Assembly (NCBI RefSeq): GCF_007018905.1
Contig: NZ_CP041402.1
Coordinates: forward strand, 5,724,710 to 5,788,709
Direction: 5' to 3'
DNA: 64,000 bases
DNA from: Tardiphaga sp. vice304
GTDB lineage: Bacteria; Pseudomonadota; Alphaproteobacteria; Rhizobiales; Xanthobacteraceae
In this document: piece by piece, positions 1 to 7,495 of the stretch
How the letters are laid out: each line of letters starts with the position of its first letter
Numbering within the stretch: the stretch's first letter is position 1
The notes under the pieces: generated by a model
Databases searched by the model: none
Seen by the model: only the letters and a program-made list of their open reading frames with translations
Told to the model about the DNA's origin: nothing
Program-made: the position numbers and the translations under genes

Positions 1-1
1 G

Positions 2-121
2 CCGGATATCATCCAATCGATCCTTGAAGGGCATCAGTCCGAAGGGCTCGAGCTTGATGGGCTGCTTGGACCCCTTCCACTGAATTGGGCCCAACAGCAC
101 GCTCAACTGCTGGAAAAATAG
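2..121 (+). CDS. C-terminal tail of a site-specific recombinase (5' end outside window)
   Basis: Frame 2 is open from the window edge to a TAG and gives about 39 residues. They include ILEGHQSEGLELDGLLG followed by PLPLNWAQQ. This resembles the extreme C-terminus of serine-recombinase or invertase-like proteins of Rhizobiales prophages and islands, where an ILxGxQPxGL segment is followed by a P-L-x-W-x-x-Q tail. The catalytic domain would lie to the left and cannot be seen. The position beside a terminase scrap and an IS fits a decayed mobile island. The family assignment rests on a short segment. Confidence 0.4.
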   Translation, partial: PDIIQSILEGHQSEGLELDGLLGPLPLNWAQQHAQLLEK

Positions 122-369
122 CAAGCGGTCGATAAAATTCCCTCTCGACCGCCCAACGATCCAATCTCGATAGCCAACGAGAGAACCGCGCCGATCGAAT
201 GTTATGGAATGCGTATTGGAAGATCTCGAGCAAGCGCGTCAGGGAGACCGAGCGTATCGAAATCATCATGGTGAAGCGGGGCGTGCCGCCTGACACCACC
301 GCCTGCATCTTCTGCTCCGGAACCCAGCAAGGTTGAATGGCGTGCACGGCATGAAGCCCCACAGAAGGG
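122..369. other. Degenerate intergenic DNA between recombinase tail and terminase fragment
   Basis: I see no convincing gene here. Open frames exist on both strands but have no family resemblance, no ribosome binding site and no continuity with their neighbours. The stretch reads like decayed mobile-element DNA. Confidence 0.4.
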
Positions 370-471
370 CTATGATGACGCCAACGTGCGCTCGTCCTTC
401 TCGAAGAAGTCGGCGATTTCTGCTTCAGTGGCGCCGAGGCGGCAGAGCTTCGCGGCCTGGTCTGCGTACTC
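370..471 (-). pseudogene. Fragment of phage small-terminase-like protein, cut by the IS element
   Basis: Reading leftwards from the IS left end, the minus strand gives EYADQAAKLCRLGATEAEIA and then DFFEKDERTL. This matches the N-terminal helix-turn-helix start of phage small terminase subunits (YAxQAxKLCxLGATDxExADFF is typical). The similarity begins exactly where the IS terminal repeat starts and the frame ends at a stop within a few codons of its other end, so only about 30 residues remain. The usual NxWKxxHPEF continuation is absent. I infer that a prophage gene was interrupted by the transposon and has since been mostly lost. Confidence 0.45.
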
Positions 472-1411
472 AGAGGCTGACTGAAAAAGAAGCTGAGTGA
501 TTTCAGCCAGTTGTGATTCCTTCGGATTTGCGAAGATTCGAGGGAGAGCACGATGGTCTGGACTGAAATCACCCGCCGACACTATAGGCGGGCGAGCTTG
601 CGATATGAAAGCGATACGACGGATGCCGAGTGGTTTGTGATGGAGCCGCTTCTGCCGCCTGCTTCGGCGCTCGGTCGCCCGCGTGCGACAGATATGCGAA
701 CGGTGATGGATGCGATCCTGTATATTGCGTCGACCGGCTGCCAATGGCGGCAGTTGCCCAAGGATTTCCCGCCCTACTCGACGGTGCAGGGCTATTTCTA
801 CGCGTGGTCGCGCGGCGGACTGTTTGCGTCGCTGAACTACACGCTCGTGATGGCCTCGCGCGAGGCGGCTGGCCGAGAGGCGAGCCCAACGGCCGGAGTG
901 ATTGACAGCCAGTCGGTGAAAACCACGGAAAGCGGCGGCCCCCGGGGCTATGATGCAGGTAAGAAAATCAAGGGCCGCAAGCGCCACATCGTCACCGACA
1001 CGCAAGGAAACTTGGTCGGGCTGGTCGTGCACGAAGCCAGCATTCAGGACCGTGATGGTGCCCCGTGCGTTCTTGCTTCGATACGTTATCGCTATCCGTG
1101 GCTGCGCCATATTTTTGCCGATGGTGGCTATGCCGGAGATAAGCTGCGTCAAGCTTTGAAGCGCATCGGCAATTGGACGATAGAAATCATAAAACGATCC
1201 GACAGGGAGCAGGGCTTCGAAATCCTACCGCGCCGATGGGTCGTCGAACGAACGTTCGGATGGCTCGGTCGCTGCCGCAGATTGGCAAAGGACTTCGAGA
1301 CCACAATCGCCAGCGCCGTTGCCTGGGCGTTCGTCGCTCACATTCGCGTCCTTATAAGACGGCTTGCAAAAGCCTGAAATCAAACGAATTCATTATGAGT
1401 CAGACTCTCAG
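469..1411 (+). mobile_element. IS5-family insertion sequence, complete, about 943 bp
   Basis: One transposase gene is bracketed by imperfect terminal inverted repeats. The left end reads CTCAGAGGCTGACTGAAAA (469-487). The complement of the right end reads CTGAGAGTCTGACTCATAA (1393-1411). They match at 15 of 19 positions. The length fits the short IS5 subgroups. I could not identify a target-site duplication: the left end is preceded by TA but the right end is not followed by it, so the exact tips may be off by a few bases or the flanks may have rearranged. Confidence 0.75.
553..1377 (+). CDS. IS5-family transposase (single ORF, DDE)
   Basis: The product is a 274-residue transposase that would cut and rejoin the ends of its own element. 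An N-terminal DUF4096-like region (about 25-100) carries the WFVMEPLLPP and TGCQWRQLPKDFP motifs. The DDE catalytic core follows, with D118 in VIDSQSVKT, D190 in FADGGYAGD and E232 in WVVERTFGWL. The reading frame is intact, and an ATG is preceded by GAGGGAGAG. Terminal repeats lie about 80 bp upstream and 35 bp downstream, so the copy looks potentially functional. It is inserted in phage-derived DNA. Confidence 0.9.
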   Translation: MVWTEITRRHYRRASLRYESDTTDAEWFVMEPLLPPASALGRPRATDMRTVMDAILYIASTGCQWRQLPKDFPPYSTVQGYFYAWSRGGLFASLNYTLVMASREAAGREASPTAGVIDSQSVKTTESGGPRGYDAGKKIKGRKRHIVTDTQGNLVGLVVHEASIQDRDGAPCVLASIRYRYPWLRHIFADGGYAGDKLRQALKRIGNWTIEIIKRSDREQGFEILPRRWVVERTFGWLGRCRRLAKDFETTIASAVAWAFVAHIRVLIRRLAKA

Positions 1412-1560
1412 GGAAATAGTCGGACGGGCGCCCGGCCTTGCGGGCGATGTTCTAGGCCACCAGCCGATAATATGACGTAACTTGCGACTTGGCTCTTGCT
1501 GTCGTAGTGGCCGGCTTCCATATTGCAATTATTGCGGCATTCAGGATCGGCGACCAGTCT

Positions 1561-2325
1561 GTGATTGATCAAAAGAATTTCTTTCAAAGTATCAAGAAGC
1601 GACCGAATGACTTCCTTATCATTCACTATTCGACGGAGAGCCTATACGACGCAGGCCTGCAGGGTTTGTCGCCGCGCATAACATCAGTTGTTGTGACGCA
1701 CTACGGCGCCGGTCAGACGCATAGCTTTGCCATCCACACGGCAGCAGAGCAGCTTGGCATCCCGAAGAACCAGGTTGTCGCCAATTACGACGCTATTGAA
1801 TCTCGCCTGCTCACCGATTTCTATGACTTCGTCAAGACTGCGAAGGACAAGCACTGGGTTCACTGGCAGATGAAGAGCGTCAAGTTTGGCTTCGAGCATC
1901 TGGAGCATCGTTTCAGGTATCTTACGAAAAACTCTCCGCCCCTGATTCCGGTAGAGAATCGAGTTAGCCTCGTCGATTGTCTGCGCTACAAGTACGGCGA
2001 TGATTTCGCGCCCCATCCGCAGATGAAGAGCTTCATGAAACTGCAGGGAGACCTACCCCGCAGCTTCCTCATGGGTGACGAGGAATCGGCCTGCTTCGGT
2101 CGCATGGAATTCGTTCAGATGAACGCGTCAACCATCAGCAAGGTGCAGTTCTTCGCTTATTCCATCTCCCTCGCCGTGAAGGGGAAACTCAGGACGGCCG
2201 GAAAGAGCGTTGTTCTTTACGTGGATCGCCTTCTGGAGGACCGGTACGCGCGCCTGCTAACTTTCACCGGCTCAGTATGCGGATTCGTCTACCTCGTTCT
2301 CCGCGTGACCGGCATTACTCAATGA
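1561..2325 (+). CDS. Conserved hypothetical protein of accessory regions
   Basis: The family has no function I know. The motifs are NDFLIIHYSTESLYD near the N-terminus, then PRITSVVVTHYGAGQTHSFAI, HWVHWQMKSVKFGFEHLEHRF, and a C-terminal segment of ISKVQFFAYSISL type. I recall similar uncharacterised proteins scattered in proteobacterial accessory regions. A hydrophobic stretch (LLTFTGSVCGFVYLVLRV) at the C-terminus could be a membrane anchor. The frame is open back to a TTG at 1489; I chose the GTG at 1561 because relatives seem to begin near the IDQKNFF segment, so the start is uncertain. It converges on the Abi_C gene with a 7-bp overlap. Confidence 0.6.
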   Translation: MIDQKNFFQSIKKRPNDFLIIHYSTESLYDAGLQGLSPRITSVVVTHYGAGQTHSFAIHTAAEQLGIPKNQVVANYDAIESRLLTDFYDFVKTAKDKHWVHWQMKSVKFGFEHLEHRFRYLTKNSPPLIPVENRVSLVDCLRYKYGDDFAPHPQMKSFMKLQGDLPRSFLMGDEESACFGRMEFVQMNASTISKVQFFAYSISLAVKGKLRTAGKSVVLYVDRLLEDRYARLLTFTGSVCGFVYLVLRVTGITQ

Positions 2326-3158
2326 CCGGCGCGGCGCCGTGTAGTGCCTGCCTTGCGTCCGCGGGCTTCCCACGTTTCAAGGATGAAATGCGACATCGTG
2401 TGCGCTGCGTGTACAGCAAGCCGCGCGTGCCGTCCCTCAATTCTGTACTTCTTGTTTTCGTGGCCGTGCGCAGACCCTTCATGAGTGCGAAGCGCTCCGA
2501 CCCCCGCGGTAATGCTGAACAGCCCGGACAGGATCTGTTTCAGGTCGTCGTCGGCCATTTGCCCTGGTGACAGTCCGAGGTGCTTGGCAACTTCGGTCCA
2601 TAGCGGGGCAATGGTCTGCTTGTTGGGAAGCGGAATACTCTCGGTTTCGAGATAGTGCTTGCAGACAGCCTCGACGATCGCGCATGCGGCCGTCACGGCG
2701 GCGCCGGGATCTGAAACGATCGTCGAATATGCGCGCTGGTATTCGATATCAACCGCGGCCATGCCGTCCGACTTCAGAAGCTCGGCGAGTGATTTCGACG
2801 GCCCCTTCAGATTGCCACCAACCATATGACCACCGCGCAGATACGACAGCTGCTCTTTACCGAGAGATGTCTGGATACGGTCGCGGGCATCCCCATCCTT
2901 TGCATATTGCTCAATTCGCCACGGCGTCGGCTCGCCATCCATGAGTTCGGCGATTAGCCGGCCATACAGCATCAACGGATCGCTGCTCTCGCTGTTGGCT
3001 CGTCTCATCCACTGTAGGCATTTCTGCGTTTTGTTCCCGTCGGGCGGATCGCCGGGGAAACCGCACTGCATGAAGAGCGCGTCCAATTCTGCGTGCGTAT
3101 AATGGGAATCGAGGATGGGACCAGTCGTGCCGATCATCGCGGGAGGTATCTGTGCCAT
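2319..3158 (-). CDS. Abortive-infection C-terminal (Abi_C) domain protein
   Basis: This is a 279-residue soluble protein. The last 90 residues carry the Abi_C signature: ILSGLFSITAGVGALRTHEG, then SAHGH, then RHARLAVHAAHTMSHFILETW. Abi_C proteins are linked to phage abortive infection and to toxin-like modules; the biochemical role is mostly unknown. The N-terminal two thirds is all-alpha in appearance and unassigned. I took the ATG at 3158; an in-frame TTG at 3179 is possible. The gene lies 177 bp downstream of a SIR2-like gene on the same strand, suggesting a two-gene unit. The defence role is inferred from domain and context. Confidence 0.7.
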   Translation of the reverse strand: MAQIPPAMIGTTGPILDSHYTHAELDALFMQCGFPGDPPDGNKTQKCLQWMRRANSESSDPLMLYGRLIAELMDGEPTPWRIEQYAKDGDARDRIQTSLGKEQLSYLRGGHMVGGNLKGPSKSLAELLKSDGMAAVDIEYQRAYSTIVSDPGAAVTAACAIVEAVCKHYLETESIPLPNKQTIAPLWTEVAKHLGLSPGQMADDDLKQILSGLFSITAGVGALRTHEGSAHGHENKKYRIEGRHARLAVHAAHTMSHFILETWEARGRKAGTTRRRAGH

Positions 3159-3335
3159 TATTAGTGCTTTTCGTTTCAACTACTTAGCGCACGGTGACAA
3201 CAATCAGTGAATGCGTCACGATTCACCTACGCTCGAAGGCGGATACAAATCAATTAAAAGATGGAGCAATGGCTCCCAGTAATTATCGGCGCGGATTGTC
3301 TGCAGGCGGCCTCAATGTGGGATTTTGCCACCTTC

Positions 3336-4424
3336 CTATCCCCAGACGGCTGCTTCTTGAGCACTGAAGAAGGATACTTCAAGTGGAAATTTTTCGTGAC
3401 GTCCTTCCGCCATACGTTCGGCACGTTCGATGATGGTTCGATTGGCTTGTGCTCCGGCGTCGCCGTAGATGCTGACGTACAACCTGCCGATTTTGCCGCG
3501 CTCTATGAATCGAAGGACATGTTCATCGTTTGGAGCAAGCGAATGACCATATACGAAGACTGCGGATTCCATACCTCGCATAACTTCGGCGAAGCTTTTT
3601 AGTGACCGTTGCAGATAACCGCTGTGACGAATGCGAGTGAGTTTGCCTTCCGTGTTTCCCTCCGCCACGAACAGCGGAAACATACCCTCACTGAGCGAGT
3701 TGCGGATCTGGTCGACGAGCGGGACGCCTCCTCCGCGCTCCCAGCACAATTTCTGAAGCTCCGGACCATAGTCGTAAAGATGTAGTCCGCCATGCAGGAA
3801 ATGGATGTTTTGCTTGTTGGCTCCGCCTTCAGCTTCCCAGACAACATAAGGGGCATCGAAATCGTCTGGCGGCGCCCTAAAACCATCGTCATGTGCGAGA
3901 TCCTCAGGCGGTCGGTCCGGCGCCTCGGCATCGATATGCAGCAGCGTCCAATAAAGGAGCAGGTCGTAGTTGAGCGTATAGATCCTGCCCCTGTAATCCT
4001 TTGCTCCGACCCTTGAATCGCCGACGAAGTGACTGAGGAAGTTGCGGCAAGCCGTGTATTGCGCCTCAGTGATATCCGATGGCCGAGCGGGATGCTTTCC
4101 CGCGATCGATTGAACGAGGAGTTCTTTTAACGCGGCCGAATGCCCGTCCATCAACGCGCTTGGCGCCTGACCAATCTGATAGACCGGGCTGAGAGCGACG
4201 GCATGGCGAAGGGCTTGGATGACAACTTCGAAGTCGGTCGTGTTCAGAGCGTCGAAAGCCGCCCTTGCCTCCGGCGCGCTGGTGAAGTCGGCAGAGGCGA
4301 GCAATGAGCGATAATCGAAGCAGTTTGGGAACAGAGCAATGCTGAAGCCATTCCCAAGCAAAAGCTGGCGTTTACAGGTTGCAGTTTCGGCAAGCGCCTG
4401 CGCAAACGGGACGAAGCGCGGCAT
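3336..4424 (-). CDS. SIR2-like DUF4917 family protein
   Basis: This 362-residue protein has the three landmarks of divergent SIR2-like NAD-binding domains: LLLGNGFSIA (about 21-30), YTLNYDLLLYW in the middle, and FLHGGLHLY further on. The C-terminal part has FVYGHSLAPNDEHVL, in which a Gly-His-Ser element precedes an Asn-Asp pair typical of the fold. SIR2-like domains in phage-defence systems usually hydrolyse NAD; whether DUF4917 does is not established. I chose the ATG at 4424 because it directly precedes the MPRFVPFAQAL segment; an upstream GTG at 4475 is in frame. It sits beside the Abi_C gene and close to tRNA-Ser. Confidence 0.75.
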   Translation of the reverse strand: MPRFVPFAQALAETATCKRQLLLGNGFSIALFPNCFDYRSLLASADFTSAPEARAAFDALNTTDFEVVIQALRHAVALSPVYQIGQAPSALMDGHSAALKELLVQSIAGKHPARPSDITEAQYTACRNFLSHFVGDSRVGAKDYRGRIYTLNYDLLLYWTLLHIDAEAPDRPPEDLAHDDGFRAPPDDFDAPYVVWEAEGGANKQNIHFLHGGLHLYDYGPELQKLCWERGGGVPLVDQIRNSLSEGMFPLFVAEGNTEGKLTRIRHSGYLQRSLKSFAEVMRGMESAVFVYGHSLAPNDEHVLRFIERGKIGRLYVSIYGDAGAQANRTIIERAERMAEGRHEKFPLEVSFFSAQEAAVWG

Positions 4425-4810
4425 AATAGCCTTAGGGTAGGGGACATGGCCGTAGAAGCAGCACCATAGTTCCACAACCTGAGGTTTGGAATAGGTAATT
4501 GGCCTATGTTTGGCGTCCTTTGCGGGACACTCGATCGCGGAGATCGGTTGACGGCGATTCGCCGCTCAGATTGCATGCGCGAGAGGGATTCGAACTGTTT
4601 CCAAGGTCATCAACAAGCGACCCTTTAATTGCAGTCCCCTGGAGCCGTACTAAACCGGCGCAGTCCGAAGCTTTGGAGAAAAGCGACGTCTCCAGGCACT
4701 GCTCTCCAGAATCGGCGTCTCTCTGGTATGGTGCCCTTTGAAGAAAAGGCCCAATTCGTTGGGCTTTTGGAGCCCTAAGCCCAAGCGGATCAAGCAATTG
4801 GTCCGGGAGC
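4425..4810. other. Island edge with a degenerate tRNA-Ser-like fragment
   Basis: No gene is evident between the SIR2-like gene and tRNA-Ser. At 4582-4596 the sequence GAGAGGGATTCGAAC, followed by TGTTTCC, resembles the T-arm end of the tRNA-Ser at 4817-4834 (GAGAG, AGT, GGGATTCGAAC). It could be the relic of an attachment site left by integration at the tRNA 3' end. The match is short and T-arms are alike among tRNAs. Confidence 0.35.
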
Positions 4811-4900
4811 TGGCGGAGAGAGTGGGATTCGAACCCACGGTACGGTTTCCCGCACACACGCTTTCCAAGCGTGCGCCTTAAGCCACTCGGCCATCTCTCC
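4811..4900 (-). tRNA. tRNA-Ser (GGA anticodon)
   Basis: On the minus strand the gene starts GGAGAGATGGCCGAGTGG and ends in TCTCTCCGCCA with an encoded CCA, giving 90 nt. The anticodon loop is CTTGGAAAG (anticodon GGA). A long variable arm, as in class II tRNAs, precedes the T-arm GGGTTCGAATCCC. The acceptor stem GGAGAGA pairs with TCTCTCC. Its 3' end faces the accessory island on the left, the usual arrangement when an element integrates into a tRNA. Confidence 0.95.
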
Positions 4901-5022
4901 CCGCGTGCCCTCTCATGACGGTCCGAGCGATGATTTGCAAGGGACCGCAGGGCCGGGCGACCGGGTTTTTCGCATAGCGTTGAAAATAACGGACGGATCT
5001 GCCACCTTGAGTGGCAACGAAC

Positions 5023-5045
5023 GGCGGCCGCTGGTCGCGGCCGCC
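5023..5045 (-). terminator. GC-rich hairpin at the 3' end of otsA
   Basis: GGCGGCCGC and GCGGCCGCC form a perfect 9-bp stem around a TGGTC loop, ending 5 bp beyond the otsA stop codon. No U-run follows on the otsA strand, so it may act as a transcript-stabilising end or a weak terminator. Confidence 0.45.
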
Positions 5046-5050
5046 TGCGG

Positions 5051-6523
5051 TCAATGGAACCGGTTGCCCACGATGGAGCTGAACGACCGCGCCGGCCAGA
5101 CGACCGGCGGGTCTTCCGGGGCGAGGTCGCCGCTGGCTTTGGCGCTCGCGGCATGGGCGTTCTGCAGCGCATCGACAAAATCGCTGAACCAGTCCTGGAT
5201 GGTCCCGGCGCGCAGCTTTGTCATCATGGCTTCCCAGCGCATCCGGCGCTCCGCCAGTGGCATCGAGAACGCCGTGGCGATGGTACGCGCCATGCCGTCG
5301 ATGTCGTGCGGATTGACCATCAGGGCCGTATCGAGCTCGTTGGCCGCGCCGGCGAATTTCGACAGCACCAGCACGCCGGGATCGACCGGGTTTTGGGCTG
5401 CGACATATTCCTTGGCGACCAGATTCATGCCGTCATGCAGCGGCGTCACCAGGCCGACTTGCGCCGTCCGGTACAGGCCGGCGAGCACGGTCTGCGAGAA
5501 TCCCTTGTTGAGGTAGCGTATCGGCGTCCAGTCGACCTCGCCATGGCGACCATTGACGTCGGAGACCAGCTTGGCGAGCTGATTCTGCAGGTCGCCATAG
5601 GCCTCGATCGCGCCGCGCGACAGCGTCGCAATCTGCAGCAGCGACACCGAGCGTTTGAGCTGCGGCTGCAGCGTCAGCATGCGGTCGAATGCCTCGATGC
5701 GATTGATGAGGCCCTTGGAATAATCGACGCGATCGACGCCGATCGCCAACTTCTCGCCATTCAGGCTGCGGCGCAGCCGCGATACGTCGGGATGCGACGC
5801 CGCCTTGGCGGCATGGGCTGCGAATTTCGCGGGATCGATCCCGATCGGGAACACCGCGCAGCGCGACATGCCGAATTTCGATGCAACGACCCCACCGGCG
5901 ATATCGAGTCCGAGATCGTTCTCGACGAAAGACAGGAAGTTGTCGCGATCATCATCGGTCTGGAAGCCGATCAGATCGTAGGCGAGCATTGCCTCGACCA
6001 GCTCGCGACTATGCGGCACGCCACCGAAGATGTCGCGAGTCGGCCACGGCGTGTGCAGGAAGAAACCGAGCGGATGAGTGACGCCGAGCTCGCGCAGCTC
6101 CGCACCCAGCGCCAAGAAATGGTAATCCTGGATCCAGAACACCGTCTCCGGCTTGCGGAAGCGCAGCAGCGCCCGCGCCATGAACGAGTTCACTTCACGA
6201 TATGATTTGTAATCGTCGTGCGAGGAGCGGATCAGATCGGTGCGGGAATGCAGCGCCGGCCACAGCGCCGAATTGGCGAAACCTTCATAATAGCCGGCAT
6301 AATGCGCCGCCGGTAGATCCAGCAACGCCAGCGCGCCCTTGCCCAGCGATTCGATTTCGGCGAACGGCTCTTTCTGTGCGCCCTCGCGAACGCGGCCACT
6401 CGACCCCACCCAGATCGCGCCGGACTTCTCCACCACCGGCAGCAACGCGGCTGCCAGTCCACCGGTCATCGGCTCAGTGGCCGACGCGCGTGAAACGCGG
6501 TTTGAAACGACGACGAGGTTCAC
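5051..6523 (-). CDS. otsA: Trehalose-6-phosphate synthase (GT20)
   Basis: OtsA joins UDP-glucose to glucose-6-phosphate to give trehalose-6-phosphate in the cytoplasm. The 490-residue length is normal. Visible family motifs are the start [12 protein letters not shown] with R9, the GGLAAAL donor-site loop (21-27), [20 protein letters not shown] and [17 protein letters not shown]. The gene follows otsB and an MFS gene on the same strand but with a 150-bp gap that contains its own EcfG-type promoter. It therefore probably responds to general stress separately from the upstream pair. Trehalose production under desiccation or osmotic stress is the expected role. Confidence 0.95.
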   Translation of the reverse strand: MNLVVVSNRVSRASATEPMTGGLAAALLPVVEKSGAIWVGSSGRVREGAQKEPFAEIESLGKGALALLDLPAAHYAGYYEGFANSALWPALHSRTDLIRSSHDDYKSYREVNSFMARALLRFRKPETVFWIQDYHFLALGAELRELGVTHPLGFFLHTPWPTRDIFGGVPHSRELVEAMLAYDLIGFQTDDDRDNFLSFVENDLGLDIAGGVVASKFGMSRCAVFPIGIDPAKFAAHAAKAASHPDVSRLRRSLNGEKLAIGVDRVDYSKGLINRIEAFDRMLTLQPQLKRSVSLLQIATLSRGAIEAYGDLQNQLAKLVSDVNGRHGEVDWTPIRYLNKGFSQTVLAGLYRTAQVGLVTPLHDGMNLVAKEYVAAQNPVDPGVLVLSKFAGAANELDTALMVNPHDIDGMARTIATAFSMPLAERRMRWEAMMTKLRAGTIQDWFSDFVDALQNAHAASAKASGDLAPEDPPVVWPARSFSSIVGNRFH

Positions 6524-6558
6524 TTGAGTGCCCCCTCCCAGATTACAGTCTGATTATA

Positions 6559-6583
6559 AACGACCGTTCATCATTATGGTTCC
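6559..6583 (-). promoter_or_regulatory. EcfG-type general-stress promoter of otsA
   Basis: The minus strand has GGAAC (6583-6579), 16 bp, then CGTT (6562-6559). This is exactly the GGAAC-N16-CGTT consensus known for the alphaproteobacterial stress sigma factor EcfG. The -10 element lies 36 bp before the otsA ATG. Trehalose genes are known members of this regulon in related species. Confidence 0.7.
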
Positions 6584-6673
6584 TGAACAACATTGGACCC
6601 AATTGACGCCAAACTTGGGCGCAGGAGACGGAACCCGCGCCATCTGGCAGGCTGTTGTGATCGCAGAACGAGG

Positions 6674-7492
6674 TCAGCCGGCAGGTTTGGCGTCCTGCAC
6701 CAATTGAGACAGCCAGGCGCGCACGTCATTGGGCTCGCCGAAATGTCCGGCCACCCCTTGCGCGTGGCGGCCGACGGAAAATGCCAGGCCGCCCATGCCC
6801 GGCATGATCGCGAAGACCGTCTCGTCGGTCACGTCGTCGCCGAGAAACACCGGACGGCGGCCGCTGAACGGCGCATGATTCATCAATTCAATCACGCCGG
6901 TCGCCTTGGTGACGCCGGCATATTTGATCTCGCAGACGAACTTTCCCGGCAGCACTTCAAGCGGCGCATTCGGCAGATCGGCGCGAATCGCCGACACGGC
7001 GTCGTAGATCGCCTGCTCGGCATGCGGCGCCAGACGGTAATGCAGGGCCAGCGAATAGCCCTTGTCCTCGAGCAGGATGCCAGGGCTGAGCTTGGCGATC
7101 GCGGCGAGGCGTCGCTTCAATTCCTTGTCGAGCGGCGGCGCATGGGACGCGACCGATTCGTTCTCCGGCGTCAGTCGCATCTCGGCGCCGTGGCCGCCCA
7201 CGGCGGGAAACTGCATCGGCGCGAATATCAGGTCGATGTCGTTGATCGAGCGGCCCGACACCAGCGCCATCGCGCCGTTGGTAAGCTGCAGCAGGCGGCC
7301 GAGCGCAATCGCCAGTTCCGGCGGCACCCAGACTTCCCGCGGCGTCGGCGCCATGTCGAGCAGCGTGCCATCGATGTCGAGCAGCAGCGCGCATTCATGC
7401 AGCGCTGGCATCACGGCGCCGGGCGCGTGGATCGGGTCCTTGACGCGGATATCGGCATCGGCGGGTTTGGCAAGATCGTCTGTCATCGTCAT
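6674..7492 (-). CDS. otsB: Trehalose-6-phosphate phosphatase
   Basis: OtsB dephosphorylates trehalose-6-phosphate to trehalose. It is a 272-residue HAD-superfamily enzyme: motif I is LLLDIDGTLLD with D39 as nucleophile and D41 as acid/base, and the last motif is FLGDDVTDETVF. A typical alpha/beta cap lies between, with SGRSINDID and GHGAEMR. The ATG lies 3 bp beyond the stop of the MFS gene, so the two are almost certainly co-transcribed. OtsA follows after a 150-bp gap. The C-terminus WLSQLVQDAKPAG is of normal length. Confidence 0.93.
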   Translation of the reverse strand: MTMTDDLAKPADADIRVKDPIHAPGAVMPALHECALLLDIDGTLLDMAPTPREVWVPPELAIALGRLLQLTNGAMALVSGRSINDIDLIFAPMQFPAVGGHGAEMRLTPENESVASHAPPLDKELKRRLAAIAKLSPGILLEDKGYSLALHYRLAPHAEQAIYDAVSAIRADLPNAPLEVLPGKFVCEIKYAGVTKATGVIELMNHAPFSGRRPVFLGDDVTDETVFAIMPGMGGLAFSVGRHAQGVAGHFGEPNDVRAWLSQLVQDAKPAG

Positions 7493-7495
7493 CGT

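Noticed and set aside
3261..3602. Plus-strand 113-residue ORF
   Set aside because: It is entirely antisense to the C-terminus of the DUF4917 gene, which has clear motifs.
4504..5178. Minus-strand frame across tRNA-Ser containing [16 protein letters not shown]
   Set aside because: The central part is the tRNA itself read as protein; it overlaps the end of otsA and has no family.
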